DNA from: an uncultured Sunxiuqinia sp.
GTDB lineage: Bacteria > Bacteroidota > Bacteroidia > Bacteroidales > Prolixibacteraceae
NCBI RefSeq assembly: GCF_963678245.1
Contig: NZ_OY782767.1
Location: forward strand, 1 to 64,000
Length of the DNA stretch: 64,000 bases
Direction: 5' to 3'
Part shown: positions 50,742 to 60,403 of the stretch, piece by piece
How positions within the stretch are numbered: the first letter of the stretch is position 1
Layout of the letters: each line of letters opens with the position of its first letter
Notes under the pieces: model-generated
The model's input: only the letters and a program-made list of their open reading frames with translations
Database searches by the model: none
What the model was told of the DNA's origin: nothing
Program-made: the position numbers and the translations under genes

Positions 50742-52292
50742 TTATTCCTTGCTCCACGGAACGAGTTTAGATCGATAATAATTGATTCCCCAAGTGTCGT
50801 ATTGCTTGCCATGTGAGGCCAGTCGATGCTTATATTCGTTCCAGCTTTTTCCGTCGGTTGGTGACCATCCAATTTCTGCGTAGCCGGCCAATCTCGGAAA
50901 TACCAAGTATTCCATATCAGCACGATTGGTAACAGTCTCGGTCCACAGTGGCGCTTCGATCCCGAGAATATGTTCTCGGCCAATTTCTTTTTCCAGATTT
51001 GTCGGGTCCCAGTTGTAGCCGGTGTCTACTTCTATGTATCCGGCCCAATGCAAACCTAATGTCGAAATAGAATCGTATTGCATATCTAAATAAGCTTTTC
51101 TTGCAGGTGACATGATTACTTTTACTCCTTGCTCAACAGCATTTTTAGCATTCTCTGCACTAGCCCAATATTGCGCAATACTCCGTTTATCCAATCGAGA
51201 CAAGGTGATTTCATCCCATCCAATCATGGTTTTATTGTGCTTGTAGACGATATCTTGAACGCGCTCTATAAATGAAATGTAGTCTTCTTTTTTAGTCACA
51301 TGCGACTCGTCACCACCAATGTGAAAGTATGGCCCGGGAGTTAGCTCTGCCAGTTCGCTAATCACGTCATCAATAAATTTATAGGTAATTTCTTTATTTG
51401 TGCAGAGTGTGCTGAAACCGACTTTTGTGCCTGTATATAAGTCCGTTGCTTGTCCGTCGCAATTTAGTTCGGGGTACGAAGCAAGTGCCGCATTCGTATG
51501 CCCGGGCATGTCAATTTCAGGAATAATTGTGATGTAACGGTCTGCAGCATAATTCACAATGTCGGCATATTGTTCCTGAGTGAAAAATCCTCCTTTGCCG
51601 CCTCCAACCTCGGTGCTTCCTCCAATTTCAGTTAATTTAGGCCACGATTTAATTTCAATTCGCCATCCTTGGTCATCTGATAAGTGCAGGTGCATAGCAT
51701 TGAATTTGTAATAAGCCATTAGGTCAAGGTAGTGTTTGACATCTTCAACATCCAGAAAGTGGCGGGCAACGTCGAGCATGGTTCCCCGATATTCGTACTC
51801 CGGGAAATCACGAATGGTTCCGGTAGGAATACTCCATGCTATTTTTTGAACCGAAGGTTTTTCAATTGCAGCAGGCAAGAGTTGACGAATTGTTTGGATT
51901 CCTCTGAAAATTCCCCCGGCATCATTGGCTTTTAAAGTAAGTAACTTCGTTTCAATAAGTAATTCATAACCTTCACTTCCCAGCTCTCCATCATTAACTG
52001 TAGTAAGATAAATGCCGGCTGAAGGAGCTTCTTTAGTTGGGATTATTTTGAATTCATATCCCGTTGCAACTTGTAGCTTTTCTCGCAGGTAGTTAGCTGA
52101 TCGGGTTAGCTCTGGCAAGATGTCTGATACATAAATTGAAGTATTCCCATTTAAATGAAATGTATTTCCGGTAGCTGAGATGGCCACTGGCCTTGGAATA
52201 AGGTTGTGTTTGGATAGGTCGGTTGCTGGCTCTTGCTTGGCACCAACAAAAGCTATCAGCAGACTTAAAGTGATTAAAATTGTTTTGCTCAT
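50742..52292 (-). CDS. Beta-N-acetylhexosaminidase (GH20)
   Basis: A 516-residue exported glycosidase. Signal-like residues 1-19 (ILITLSLLIAFVGA). A GH20b N-terminal domain (about 25-150) precedes the barrel. The catalytic pair Asp-Glu is in YFHIGGDESH, with HLHLSDDQGWRIEIKSWP and EIDMPGHTNAALASYPEL as further family motifs. It removes terminal GlcNAc or GalNAc from chitin fragments, glycans or peptidoglycan by substrate-assisted catalysis. Single gene, no carbohydrate-uptake genes adjacent. Confidence 0.95.
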   Translation of the reverse strand: MSKTILITLSLLIAFVGAKQEPATDLSKHNLIPRPVAISATGNTFHLNGNTSIYVSDILPELTRSANYLREKLQVATGYEFKIIPTKEAPSAGIYLTTVNDGELGSEGYELLIETKLLTLKANDAGGIFRGIQTIRQLLPAAIEKPSVQKIAWSIPTGTIRDFPEYEYRGTMLDVARHFLDVEDVKHYLDLMAYYKFNAMHLHLSDDQGWRIEIKSWPKLTEIGGSTEVGGGKGGFFTQEQYADIVNYAADRYITIIPEIDMPGHTNAALASYPELNCDGQATDLYTGTKVGFSTLCTNKEITYKFIDDVISELAELTPGPYFHIGGDESHVTKKEDYISFIERVQDIVYKHNKTMIGWDEITLSRLDKRSIAQYWASAENAKNAVEQGVKVIMSPARKAYLDMQYDSISTLGLHWAGYIEVDTGYNWDPTNLEKEIGREHILGIEAPLWTETVTNRADMEYLVFPRLAGYAEIGWSPTDGKSWNEYKHRLASHGKQYDTWGINYYRSKLVPWSKE

Positions 52293-52491
52293 CGTTGGGT
52301 TTATTTGCTATTCGGTATGGATTACAATATATCTAAAATAGTAATAAATATACGCTTTGTGAACAAATGTATCAGAATTTCGCTTCGGTCAAGTTGTTGG
52401 TAGTCAAATTTAGCTTAGAAACGATTAACCAATGAGCAAGTTGCTCGTAAATGAAACAGCATATCCGTTTTGTTTTAACAGAGTATTTAAT

Positions 52492-53541
52492 TTATTTCCG
52501 AAAGTAGCGAACTAAGTCAACTTCAGGATGAAGGCCGTCTGTTTTACCACAAAGATAATCGCAGAACTGTTTGGCGAAATAGGGACCGAGCATGGTTCCT
52601 TTTGAGCCCAGCCCATTAAAAATACCCACCCGGTTGTATTTAGGATGAATACCGATTACCGGCCGGCGGTCGTGAGTTGTTGGGCGAATACCTGCCTGCT
52701 GATCTAAAATCTGATAGCGATCGTTGAATACCTTGCTCAATTTTTCTTGCAATTCGTCTTTGGCCTGTTGCGTTGTTTCTAGCGATAAATTGTCCCAATC
52801 GTAAGTTGCTCCCAGTCGGTAAAACTGCCTCCCTTCGGGCATGAGAAAAATTGCTTTGTTCAATATGAAGTTGCAAGAGTAACGCTCTGTTTTTATACGG
52901 AGCACTTCCCCTTTGGTATGTTTAAATTTGATATCCTGAAAATAGGGATTGTCAGAAACGGCATGTCCTTCGCAAAAAATAATTTTGTCGGCCGAAATAT
53001 CGTGGTAACGAACTTGATCGTTCGTAAGTTTCAAATCCAAAAGGTTTACCTTTTCAAATCTTATACGTGCCTGTTTTTGGAGCAAATTTTTCATTTTTTC
53101 AATGAGAAGCTTTAAATCAACTCGGGCACTTTTATCAACCAATCCCATTCCAAAGCTACTGGAGATATATTGACTTTGATTGCTTTCAATGTTGGATTGA
53201 ATGTAATTGTGTAAACCATTATCGACGTATTTCTTTTGCCAGAAGTCGGCTTCGCCTTCTCCTAAAACTTTCTTTATTGGAATCGGGTAAAATAGCTTAA
53301 CGGCCAAGACAGTTTCCAATTCGGCATAAGTTTTTAGTAACTGCGGATATAGCTCATCAATGAGCCAGCTTTTGGTCATTCGTCTAAAAACAACAGGATT
53401 AATAATTCCGGCAGCAACGTCTGACGCTTTTTTTAGGTCTGGATTATCAAATACGAAGTAGCTTTTGCCGGCCTTGTTTAATTCGTGGATTAACAAACTT
53501 CCGGCCAATCCTTGTCCAATGATGAGGTAGTCAACTTTCAT
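52492..53541 (-). CDS. FAD-dependent oxidoreductase (DAO family)
   Basis: A 349-residue flavoprotein with the dinucleotide-binding start YLIIGQGLAGSLLIHELNKAG and the C-terminal FAD contact GIFNGLGSKGTMLGPYFAKQF. The D-amino-acid/glycine-oxidase-type fold includes QQAGIRPTTHDRRPVIGIHP, as in MnmC C-terminal domains and related oxidases. The substrate is unknown. It lies 39 bases from the next gene on the same strand. Confidence 0.85.
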   Translation of the reverse strand: MKVDYLIIGQGLAGSLLIHELNKAGKSYFVFDNPDLKKASDVAAGIINPVVFRRMTKSWLIDELYPQLLKTYAELETVLAVKLFYPIPIKKVLGEGEADFWQKKYVDNGLHNYIQSNIESNQSQYISSSFGMGLVDKSARVDLKLLIEKMKNLLQKQARIRFEKVNLLDLKLTNDQVRYHDISADKIIFCEGHAVSDNPYFQDIKFKHTKGEVLRIKTERYSCNFILNKAIFLMPEGRQFYRLGATYDWDNLSLETTQQAKDELQEKLSKVFNDRYQILDQQAGIRPTTHDRRPVIGIHPKYNRVGIFNGLGSKGTMLGPYFAKQFCDYLCGKTDGLHPEVDLVRYFRK

Positions 53542-53580
53542 TGGATATTTAGACAGAAAAACATGCGAAAGGTTCAGTAA

Positions 53581-54414
53581 TTACAGTTCAATTTCAACAA
53601 ATACGGGTAAATGATCCGAAGGATAGCGCTGTTCGTAGGAGTCGGTTAATACGCCATACTTCTTAACATCAACCTTTCCTTTTACAAAAATATAGTCGAT
53701 GCGTCGTTTTAATTCGCTGTTAAAATCGAACCCATTGAATGTTCCTTCCGGACCGTAGGGAACTTGCTCCGATACTTTTTTGCTATCGAAAAATTCCGTT
53801 TCAATGATCTCGATTGGCTTTTGGTTGGGAGTGAGATTTAAATCGCCCATTAAAATTACGGGATAGTTTTTCTCATTCAACCGATCTATTTTTTGTAGAA
53901 TGATTCGGACGGAGTTAAATTGGGCGATCTCTCCAACATGATCAAAATGAGTGTTAAACACCCAAACTGATTTCCGTTTATCGTAGTTCTCCAGTAAGGC
54001 GTAAGTGCAAATGCGCTTACAGGCAGCATCCCATCCTAAACTCGGGTATGTTGGTGTTTCGGAGAGCCAAAACCAACCATGGTCTTTAAGCTGATACTTT
54101 CTACTATCGTAAAAAATCGGGGAGTATTCGCCGCCAGCCTTTCCGTCGTCACGGCCAACACCTACATGGTCAAAGCCCGGCATTTGCAACGAAATATCAG
54201 TAACTTGTCCGTACAAAGCTTCCTGAAGACCAATAATATCTGCTTCATGAAACCGAAGTAAGTCGGTTACCTGGAATTTCCGATTTGGCCAGGCATTAAT
54301 ACCATCACCTTCATTATTATATCGGATATTGTAAGTAACCACCTTCGCTGTTTGCGAGAGTGCCGAATTTAGGATTATTAGTAAAAGCATGGCGAATACT
54401 AGTGAAGCTCTCAT
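53581..54414 (-). CDS. Exported endonuclease/exonuclease/phosphatase-family hydrolase
   Basis: A 277-residue protein with a signal peptide (SLVFAMLLLIILNSALS). EEP-fold motifs: VVTYNIRYNNEGDG (metal site Asn), IIGLQEALYGQV (metal-binding Glu), FNTHFDHVGEIA, VILMGDLNLTP (catalytic Asp-x-Asn) and the terminal SDHLPVFVEIEL. It is probably a metal-dependent phosphodiesterase acting on nucleic acid, a lipid or a sugar phosphate in the periplasm. It is 11 bases from the upstream esterase gene, so the two form an operon. Confidence 0.9.
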   Translation of the reverse strand: MRASLVFAMLLLIILNSALSQTAKVVTYNIRYNNEGDGINAWPNRKFQVTDLLRFHEADIIGLQEALYGQVTDISLQMPGFDHVGVGRDDGKAGGEYSPIFYDSRKYQLKDHGWFWLSETPTYPSLGWDAACKRICTYALLENYDKRKSVWVFNTHFDHVGEIAQFNSVRIILQKIDRLNEKNYPVILMGDLNLTPNQKPIEIIETEFFDSKKVSEQVPYGPEGTFNGFDFNSELKRRIDYIFVKGKVDVKKYGVLTDSYEQRYPSDHLPVFVEIEL

Positions 54415-54425
54415 TGATGTCAGGT

Positions 54426-55379
54426 TTATTTGTTACAGAAATCAAAAGTAGGATAGTCGCAGTTATGCTCTCCCGGAATAACTGTATGGATTTGGTCTTT
54501 CGAACCATGAAGCACAAAGTCGTAGCAAAATGTCATGATTTCTTCAAATTGGTTGGTCATTGGCGATCCGGCTACACCGTGATTTCCTCCACAAAATGTG
54601 TACAGCCAGTAAGGTTTGTTTAGTTGATGAAGTTTATCTGTAATGGTTTTAGCTCCATGTAAAATCAGATAACCGGCCTTGCTTTCATCGCAATAATGAT
54701 GTGGCGCTGTGGCATAGGGGACAAGATTGTCGCAGGTACCATGAAAAAGCAAGGATGGAACGGCTGATTCATCATAAATTCTGGCTGTATCGGCTATTGC
54801 TCCGGCCATGGAAACAACACCGGCATACGACACGGGGCCCGAATCTAAGCCGTAGCAATAAGGTGGTTCGTAGGCTGTCGCTAAGACAGTTTCTGCGCCA
54901 GCACTGCTACCTGCCAGAATAATGTTTTGAGGATCGATCCTAAATGTTTCTCTATTTTCAATGAGAAAAAAAGTGGCGTCCTGAACGTCTTCTACGGCAC
55001 TGGCTATTGTGCTCAACTTTTCGTTGGCGGGGCAGTCGCATCCGAAAGCGGTTTCAGTTCCTTTTCGGGTTAAGCGATAGCTCATTGAAACCACTACAAA
55101 GCCGCGTTCTGCAATTCGTTTACAAAAGGCAATTGTACTTTTCCCGTTTCGAGTGCCACCGGAAAAACCGCCTCCATGCACATAAATAATTACCGGACGT
55201 TCCAGCTCGCTGTCGAAAGCAGGTGTGTATATATCAAGGTCTAATTCTTCTCCATCTTTTTGGGAGTAGGTGTAGGTGTCGGTTTTTACCGAGTCGGTAA
55301 TTTGTTCTAGATAGCGTTCCTGGGCAATCCCAACTGAATTGAGCGAAAAAATGACCAGTATTAAAAGCAGGATTTTCAT
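54426..55379 (-). CDS. Exported alpha/beta-hydrolase (carboxylesterase-like)
   Basis: A 317-residue protein with a signal peptide (ILLLILVIFSLNSVGIAQ). The oxyanion-hole motif is YVHGGGFSGGTRNG, the nucleophile elbow AGSSAGAETVLA, and late Asp/His candidates are FHGTCDNLVPY and GGNHGVAG. Related enzymes deacylate sugars or small esters. Co-transcribed with the downstream EEP-type hydrolase. Confidence 0.88.
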   Translation of the reverse strand: MKILLLILVIFSLNSVGIAQERYLEQITDSVKTDTYTYSQKDGEELDLDIYTPAFDSELERPVIIYVHGGGFSGGTRNGKSTIAFCKRIAERGFVVVSMSYRLTRKGTETAFGCDCPANEKLSTIASAVEDVQDATFFLIENRETFRIDPQNIILAGSSAGAETVLATAYEPPYCYGLDSGPVSYAGVVSMAGAIADTARIYDESAVPSLLFHGTCDNLVPYATAPHHYCDESKAGYLILHGAKTITDKLHQLNKPYWLYTFCGGNHGVAGSPMTNQFEEIMTFCYDFVLHGSKDQIHTVIPGEHNCDYPTFDFCNK

Positions 55380-55523
55380 ATCGAATACGTGCTGTTGGTT
55401 GTTGATTCAGAATAAATATAGTGGTTGCTAAAATAAGCAAAAAAAAGCCATTTACTAAAAGACAATCCTGCAAAACAAAACCCTTATGGTTAAGGGGGGA
55501 TTTAATTTCGATGATTTTTCTTG

Positions 55524-55531
55524 TAGTTTTG
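55524..55531 (+). promoter_or_regulatory. -7 promoter box of the DUF5808-like gene
   Basis: TAGTTTTG fits TAnnTTTG and lies 47 bases before the ATG at 55579. Confidence 0.4.
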
Positions 55532-55578
55532 TGTTGTTTGCATGGTTGTAACTGCAATAAAAAGCGATAAGGTATTAA

Positions 55579-55794
55579 ATGAAGACTAAACAAGATTCCA
55601 GCTATTTGGATTCGATGAGCAAAAATCCGAACAACTGGCGAGGATCTTTTTACTTTAACCGAAAAGATCCAAGATTACTTGTTCCTAAGCTTTACCCGGC
55701 ATTTGGTGAAACATTGAACTTTGCAAGTTCCTATTCCTATGTATTCTTGATTGCTTTTATTTTGATTATCGTTTTGATTCAATTTTTTCTTTAA
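55579..55794 (+). CDS. Small membrane protein, DUF5808-like
   Basis: A 71-residue protein. Residues about 17-50 read NPNNWRGSFYFNRKDPRLLVPK and GETLNFA, the short conserved motif of DUF5808-type proteins. One C-terminal membrane helix follows (YSYVFLIAFILIIVLIQFFL). Function unknown. It is transcribed divergently from the esterase operon. Confidence 0.7.
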   Translation: MKTKQDSSYLDSMSKNPNNWRGSFYFNRKDPRLLVPKLYPAFGETLNFASSYSYVFLIAFILIIVLIQFFL

Positions 55795-56046
55795 TAAACT
55801 CGTTTGAGGTCGTGCCCCTTATGGTTTTAATTAAAAGAACAAGGTCAGAAATATAGAGTGAGATTGGAAACGAATAAATTAATGGTAATATTTTAAGGTA
55901 TGTTTTCATGTGTTTATAATTGTTTTTTTGCAATACATGGAACTCGCTTTAAATAATTATGCTTCTGCATGTGAATATTTTTACATGCTCGTTTCAACTA
56001 TGTCGTTGTGTCATTGTTTGCATGGTTAAGAGTTAAAGAAAATGAG

Positions 56047-56750
56047 ATGAATTGGGATTACTATATAAATTTCTTAGTTGCCATGTTCGCTATTGTAAAT
56101 CCAATTGGAATTTGGCCGGTATGGAGTGACCTGACTAATGATGCCGTTAGCTCTATTCGGCATCGGATTGCGTTTCTGTTGATTTTGTCAGCCGTAATGA
56201 TTTTGTCTGTTTTTTTTGGTCGCGGGCAGATTGTTGCTTGAGCTTTTTTTCCATCAATTTGCAGGTATTTAAGATCGCGGGTGGAATTTTACTGCTGTAC
56301 ACTGGTATTTCCATGGTTCAAGGATCTGCTTCGCAATTAACAGATAGAGATGAAGATGGAGAGAAAAATATGTCAATAGCCAAACAACGGTTTAAAAGGG
56401 TGTTTGTCCCTTTGGGGATTCCCATGCTTGCTGGCCCCGGCTCAATTACAACTGTGGTTTTATTTGGCACAAAAGCGGCATCTGCTACTGATTATGCTTT
56501 TTTTGTTGGCGTTGTTGTCGTCACCTTTTTAGCCTTGTTCCTGGTGTTTTTATCATCGCCGATTTTAGAGAAAAAGGTGGATACGCTGGTTTTTACAGTA
56601 TTTACACGGGTTTTCGGAATTATTGTAACAGCAATTGCAATTCAATTTATGGTTGAAGGATTGGGTGGAGTTTTTCCAAATTGGCTGAAAGGTGGATCCG
56701 TGCTGAAAGAAGCAAAGGAAGTTTCTTTTATTACAGGATTCTTTTGGTAA
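56047..56750 (+). pseudogene. MarC-family membrane protein gene split by a frameshift
   Basis: From the ATG at 56047 the frame reads MNWDYYINFLVAMFAIVNPIG, a MarC start, and stops at 56239-56241 after residue 64. The -1 frame then continues from 56238 as FFSINLQVFKIAGGILLLYTG and RVFVPLGIPMLAGPGSITTVVLFG, both typical of MarC, to a stop at 56748. Together they make a full-length protein of about 234 residues with six membrane helices. A one-base deletion near the seven-T run at 56243-56249 would explain it. MarC proteins are poorly understood inner-membrane proteins. Pseudogene or assembly indel cannot be told apart here. Confidence 0.8.
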
Positions 56751-56781
56751 TCGGTATTAGATCTCATTAATACGAGTTTGA

Positions 56782-57513
56782 ATGACAAAGAATAATCAGG
56801 AAAAGCAAGTGAGACAAAGTTTGTCGCAACTTTACATAATTTTGGGACTAATGCTTTCGATTTCATTACTCTATTTCACTGTGCCAGACATAAATAGATT
56901 TTTCACGGAGGCTTTTGAAACATTGACTAGCGATAATAATCAGCGAATATCAAACTGGGTTAGTAAGCTCGGTTTTTGGGGGCCGGTTTTTATCATATTG
57001 GCAATGGTGCTTCAGATGTTTTTGCTCATCATTCCATCTCCTTTGCTCATGGTTATTTCGGTACTGGCCTATGGCCCTTATTGGGGAACTTTAATCTCCG
57101 CGTTAGCCGTAGCAGTTGCTTCAAGTATTGGCTATCTGATCGGCCGCTACCTGGGCGAAATAGCAATTGCTCGTTTAATAGGAGACCAGAAAGAAAAACA
57201 ATTAAAATTTTACATTGAAAAATACGGAGTGTGGGCAGTTGTTATCCCCCGCTTGGCTCCTTTTCTGTCAAACGATGCCATTAGTTTTGTCGGTGGCATT
57301 TTGCAAATGGGATATTGGCGGTTTATCGGCGCAACATTGGCGGGAATCTTTCCTTTGGCTGCTTTGATTGGTTATTTTGGCGAAAATAACGATCGATTGA
57401 AAACAGGCTTAATTTGGGTTTCTGCTGTGAGTTTAATCTTGTTCGTTATCTATATCATTTACGACAGTAAAAGAAAGTCTCATAAGTCTAAATCGGGAAA
57501 AAATAGTTCTTAA
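56782..57513 (+). CDS. TVP38/TMEM64-family membrane protein
   Basis: A 243-residue inner-membrane protein with a VTT/SNARE-associated domain: LLIIPSPLLMVISVLAYGPYWG, IGYLIGRYLGEIAI and VIPRLAPFLSNDAISFVGG. Family members resemble DedA proteins and scramblase-like TMEM41B/VMP1 and may move lipids. It ends with a Lys/Ser-rich tail and overlaps the convergent hydF gene by 4 bases. Confidence 0.88.
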   Translation: MTKNNQEKQVRQSLSQLYIILGLMLSISLLYFTVPDINRFFTEAFETLTSDNNQRISNWVSKLGFWGPVFIILAMVLQMFLLIIPSPLLMVISVLAYGPYWGTLISALAVAVASSIGYLIGRYLGEIAIARLIGDQKEKQLKFYIEKYGVWAVVIPRLAPFLSNDAISFVGGILQMGYWRFIGATLAGIFPLAALIGYFGENNDRLKTGLIWVSAVSLILFVIYIIYDSKRKSHKSKSGKNSS

Positions 57514-58733
57514 CGTCCTTTCTTATATACTTCCAGTGCCGCAGGAAATGGCTGAAGCGCCCGTTCGAAAATACCCAACGAATAGGCAATGGTCAACCCA
57601 TAATTGGTTAGCGGTACTCCGGCTTGCCTAGCTTTCATGATGCGCGAAAGCATTGCGCGGCGGTTCCACATGCATGCTCCACAGTGAATAATGATTTTAT
57701 AGTCGGACAGGTTTGGAGGAAAGTCGTGTCCCCGCATATGTTCAATTTCCAATTTGCCACCAACATATTGAGTGAGCCAGCGTGGTATTTTTACCGTGCC
57801 AATATCTTCGCCAATCGGGTGGTGCGAGCAAGCTTCGGCAATCAGTACTTTGTCGCCTGCTTTTAACTGATCAATGGCCATTGCGCCCTTTACCATTTCA
57901 GACAAATCACCCTGATGTCGAGCAAATAAAATGGAGAAGCTGGTCAGTGGAATTTCGGGAGGCGTGTCGGCAGCTACTTTTAAAAAAGCCTGACTATCGG
58001 TCACTACCAGCTTGGGCGGCTTGTTAAACCTTGAAATGGCTTCGCGCAGTTCACGCTCCTTGACCACCATACAAAACGAATCACCATCCAGTAAGTCGCG
58101 AATGCTTTGAACCTGTGGAAGAATCAACCGTCCCTTGGGTGCTTCTTTGTCGATTGGAACAACCAGAATTGCAGCTTTTCCGGGGCCAACCAAATCGGCA
58201 ACAATACTTGGTCGGTTGATGAAATCTTCAGGTGCTTTTTTCAATATCGTTTGGCGCAATTCGGAAATTCCGGCCTTCGTTGCTGCCGATGTTTCAACAA
58301 CAGGTAGTTTCACACTTTCGAGGATATTAATGGTATCGAAAGCAGAGTCGTACAAGTCTGATTTGTTAAAAACGACAATGATTGGGATGTTCAGCTCTTT
58401 CAATTCCTGAAGCGTCTTTTCTTCAAACTCCCCCCAGTCGTTGCTATTCGAAATAAGGATAGCCAAATCAGTTCGGTCGAAAACCGCTCGCGTTTTCTGA
58501 ATTCGCTGTTCGCCCAGTGCCCCTTCGTCGTCAATTCCGGCCGTGTCGATAAATAGAACCGGACCGAGTGGCAGCAGTTCCATTGGTTTTTCAACCGGAT
58601 CGGTGGTTGTTCCGGCAACATCCGATACAATCGAAACATCTTGCTGGGTCAGAGCATTCAGTAAGGAAGATTTTCCTACGTTCCGACGGCCAAAAAGCCC
58701 GATGTGCAAGCGAAATGATTTGGGTGCTTTCAT
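57510..58733 (-). CDS. hydF: [FeFe]-hydrogenase maturation GTPase HydF
   Basis: A 407-residue scaffold and GTPase from the ATG at 58733 (MKAPKSFRLHIGLFGRRNVGKSS); an upstream in-frame ATG at 58781 is less likely. P-loop GRRNVGKSS at 15-23, switch VAGTTTDPVEK, G3 DTAGID, G4 FNKSDL. The C-terminal domain carries the cluster ligands EACSHHPIGED and IIHCGACMWNRR (C-x-H and HC-x-x-C). HydF assembles the 2Fe subcluster made by HydE and HydG and transfers it to the hydrogenase. It is about 2 kb from aspA and hydG on the same strand. Confidence 0.96.
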   Translation of the reverse strand: MKAPKSFRLHIGLFGRRNVGKSSLLNALTQQDVSIVSDVAGTTTDPVEKPMELLPLGPVLFIDTAGIDDEGALGEQRIQKTRAVFDRTDLAILISNSNDWGEFEEKTLQELKELNIPIIVVFNKSDLYDSAFDTINILESVKLPVVETSAATKAGISELRQTILKKAPEDFINRPSIVADLVGPGKAAILVVPIDKEAPKGRLILPQVQSIRDLLDGDSFCMVVKERELREAISRFNKPPKLVVTDSQAFLKVAADTPPEIPLTSFSILFARHQGDLSEMVKGAMAIDQLKAGDKVLIAEACSHHPIGEDIGTVKIPRWLTQYVGGKLEIEHMRGHDFPPNLSDYKIIIHCGACMWNRRAMLSRIMKARQAGVPLTNYGLTIAYSLGIFERALQPFPAALEVYKKGR

Positions 58734-58990
58734 GCAATTCAATTTTGCCCGAAAAGTACAAAGGATCGTGATGCTAATCAATGATTTTCAGAAAGAAAAT
58801 AGGGATTGAATAAAGGACTTTGTTTATCAAGCGGATAGTAATTGGTAAACGTGTTGACAACTTGAGAGAAAAAATTATTGTTTAGTAAATAAGTTATAGT
58901 TAAGTTCGTAAAGCTTTTTTCGGAGGTATAACACCTTTTTTGCGTGGATATTTGTATCGTAAATTCAATTTTGAATGTAAAATTAGCTTT

Positions 58991-59794
58991 ATGAAAAGAC
59001 TGATCAGTATAATCATTCTAATATTTGTATTTTACAATTTAGGACAGTCTGCTAGAGTTATTTCAAGCTTTGATATTGCAAGGTGGTATCTGGATGGCGA
59101 TGTGGTATTGATTTGTAGTGTAAATCATAACGATACATTAACGGTCGAAAAATATGACTCACTATTAACAGATGGCTTTCATCTCTGTTATAATATTTAT
59201 CGAGAGCAGTATCGTATATCAATAGATTCCATTATAAAAGGCGATCAAAATATAGCGGGAGCTATTAATACTATTTTTACACCTAAATTGTCGACTCAAG
59301 CAAGAAAGGAAAAATCTGAATTCACCGGATTAGATTCAAAAGGAGATTCCACTTTTATAAATACCGTTGAGTATAATGGCGACTTTTATTCTGATGATAG
59401 TTATTTCAGAATAGAATCTTCAGAAAAACGATTGGTGATTCTTCGAAAGAAAGAAATTGGCTATGTTATAGATTACCAGTCAAAATGCGATTCCATCACT
59501 TTGAATCTAATTCAAGAAGTCGAAAGGCAAGGCGAGGATTTTTTTAATTTGCTGTCTGCTGAAAATTTAAAATCTGAAAGCTTCAGGGTTTATCCCAATC
59601 CGTTTTTTGATACAATCGAAATAGAAGGTATTCAAGCAAAAAGAATAGAAATAACAGATATTGATGGAAATACCAATAAGATAAAGATGAATGACCCGAA
59701 TCATGTTGATTTAAGTTATTTAAATCCCGGAGTGTACGTTATTTCTATATACACCAATACTAAAAAGTGGACTCAAAAGATTGTTAAGAAATAA
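58991..59794 (+). CDS. Secreted protein with a type IX secretion sorting domain
   Basis: A 267-residue protein from the ATG at 58991 (MKRLISIIILIFVFYNLGQS), which gives a signal peptide. The C-terminal 70 residues are a T9SS type A sorting domain: FRVYPNPFFDTIEIEG, ITDIDGN, LNPGVYVISIYTNTKKWTQKIVKK. It should therefore cross the outer membrane by the type IX system. The central region (DGDVVLICSVNHNDTL, IYREQYRISIDSIIKG) is strand-rich and of unknown function. Confidence 0.85.
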   Translation: MKRLISIIILIFVFYNLGQSARVISSFDIARWYLDGDVVLICSVNHNDTLTVEKYDSLLTDGFHLCYNIYREQYRISIDSIIKGDQNIAGAINTIFTPKLSTQARKEKSEFTGLDSKGDSTFINTVEYNGDFYSDDSYFRIESSEKRLVILRKKEIGYVIDYQSKCDSITLNLIQEVERQGEDFFNLLSAENLKSESFRVYPNPFFDTIEIEGIQAKRIEITDIDGNTNKIKMNDPNHVDLSYLNPGVYVISIYTNTKKWTQKIVKK

Positions 59795-59802
59795 CTGCTC
59801 GC

Positions 59803-60015
59803 TTGATCATAGTAGAACTAATAATAGTTCTGTTTTTTCTTTTATTTATTTTAATTCTTCCGCTGATTGCACTTGTAGATATTTTTAAAAGCAATTTTGA
59901 AGGAAATAGTAAACTAATCTGGGTGATTGTTGTGATTTTTTTATCTGCAGTGGGAGCCCTTCTCTATTGGTTGATCGGCAGAAAACAAAAATTGGCAGAT
60001 GCGAATCCAGTTTGA
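59803..60015 (+). CDS. Small membrane protein with PLD-nuclease N-terminal domain (PLDc_N)
   Basis: A 70-residue protein starting at a TTG (no ATG fits). Two membrane helices (IIVELIIVLFFLLFILILPLIALVDIF and LIWVIVVIFLSAVGALLYWLIGR) flank a short NFEGNSK loop, the PLDc_N pattern. Found in many bacteria as stand-alone proteins of unknown function. It is 8 bases after the T9SS cargo gene. Confidence 0.65.
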   Translation: MIIVELIIVLFFLLFILILPLIALVDIFKSNFEGNSKLIWVIVVIFLSAVGALLYWLIGRKQKLADANPV

Positions 60016-60360
60016 CCCTCGCTGCTGAGGATTGAAAAGCTTCCTCTCCCAATATCAATAAGGCTTTTGTATGGTTTTGATGTTTGGAATAGCTCTTATT
60101 TCATCGCGCAGAGACCTTCAGACAAGGCGCAGCAAGGCTATTCCATTTTACAGAACGACTATTCCATAGGTCAGCAAGATTACTCGCTTTGGAACCATAA
60201 ATATTCTTTATGGAATTGTTGTTCTGACTTATATAATAGCTATGGTTCCGTGAGGCAGCAGCATGATTTGTTAGGGTTTGAGATGTGACAATTGGGGCTT
60301 TATAAGGAATGTAAATTTAACAATATAGATGAGACTTTTGACGACGAGAGGCTATAAAAA
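60016..60360. other. Intergenic region with tandem repeats
   Basis: No credible gene. Its main content is the 21-bp tandem repeat at 60136-60261. Confidence 0.6.
60136..60261. repeat. Six-unit, 21-bp degenerate tandem repeat
   Basis: Six consecutive 21-bp units (60136, 60157, 60178, 60199, 60220, 60241) with a common core TATTC(C/T)nTTnTGGAA. The period is a multiple of three; in one frame it reads DYSIGQQ, DYSLWNH, KYSLWNC. The first four are most alike and the last two degraded. There is no flanking coding context. Confidence 0.75.
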
Positions 60361-60382
60361 AAAGCCGGTTAACGCCGGCTTT
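60361..60382 (-). terminator. Terminator of the Lys/Cys-rich peptide gene
   Basis: AAAGCCGG, loop TTAACG, CCGGCTTT; on the minus strand it is followed by a run of T, 22 bases after the stop of the gene at 60404. Confidence 0.8.
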
Positions 60383-60403
60383 TTGAAGTATGTTATAAAA
60401 GTT

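Noticed and set aside
56238-56241. Programmed -1 frameshifting in marC
   Set aside because: No classical slippery heptamer with downstream structure is present, and MarC is not known to use recoding; an indel is simpler.
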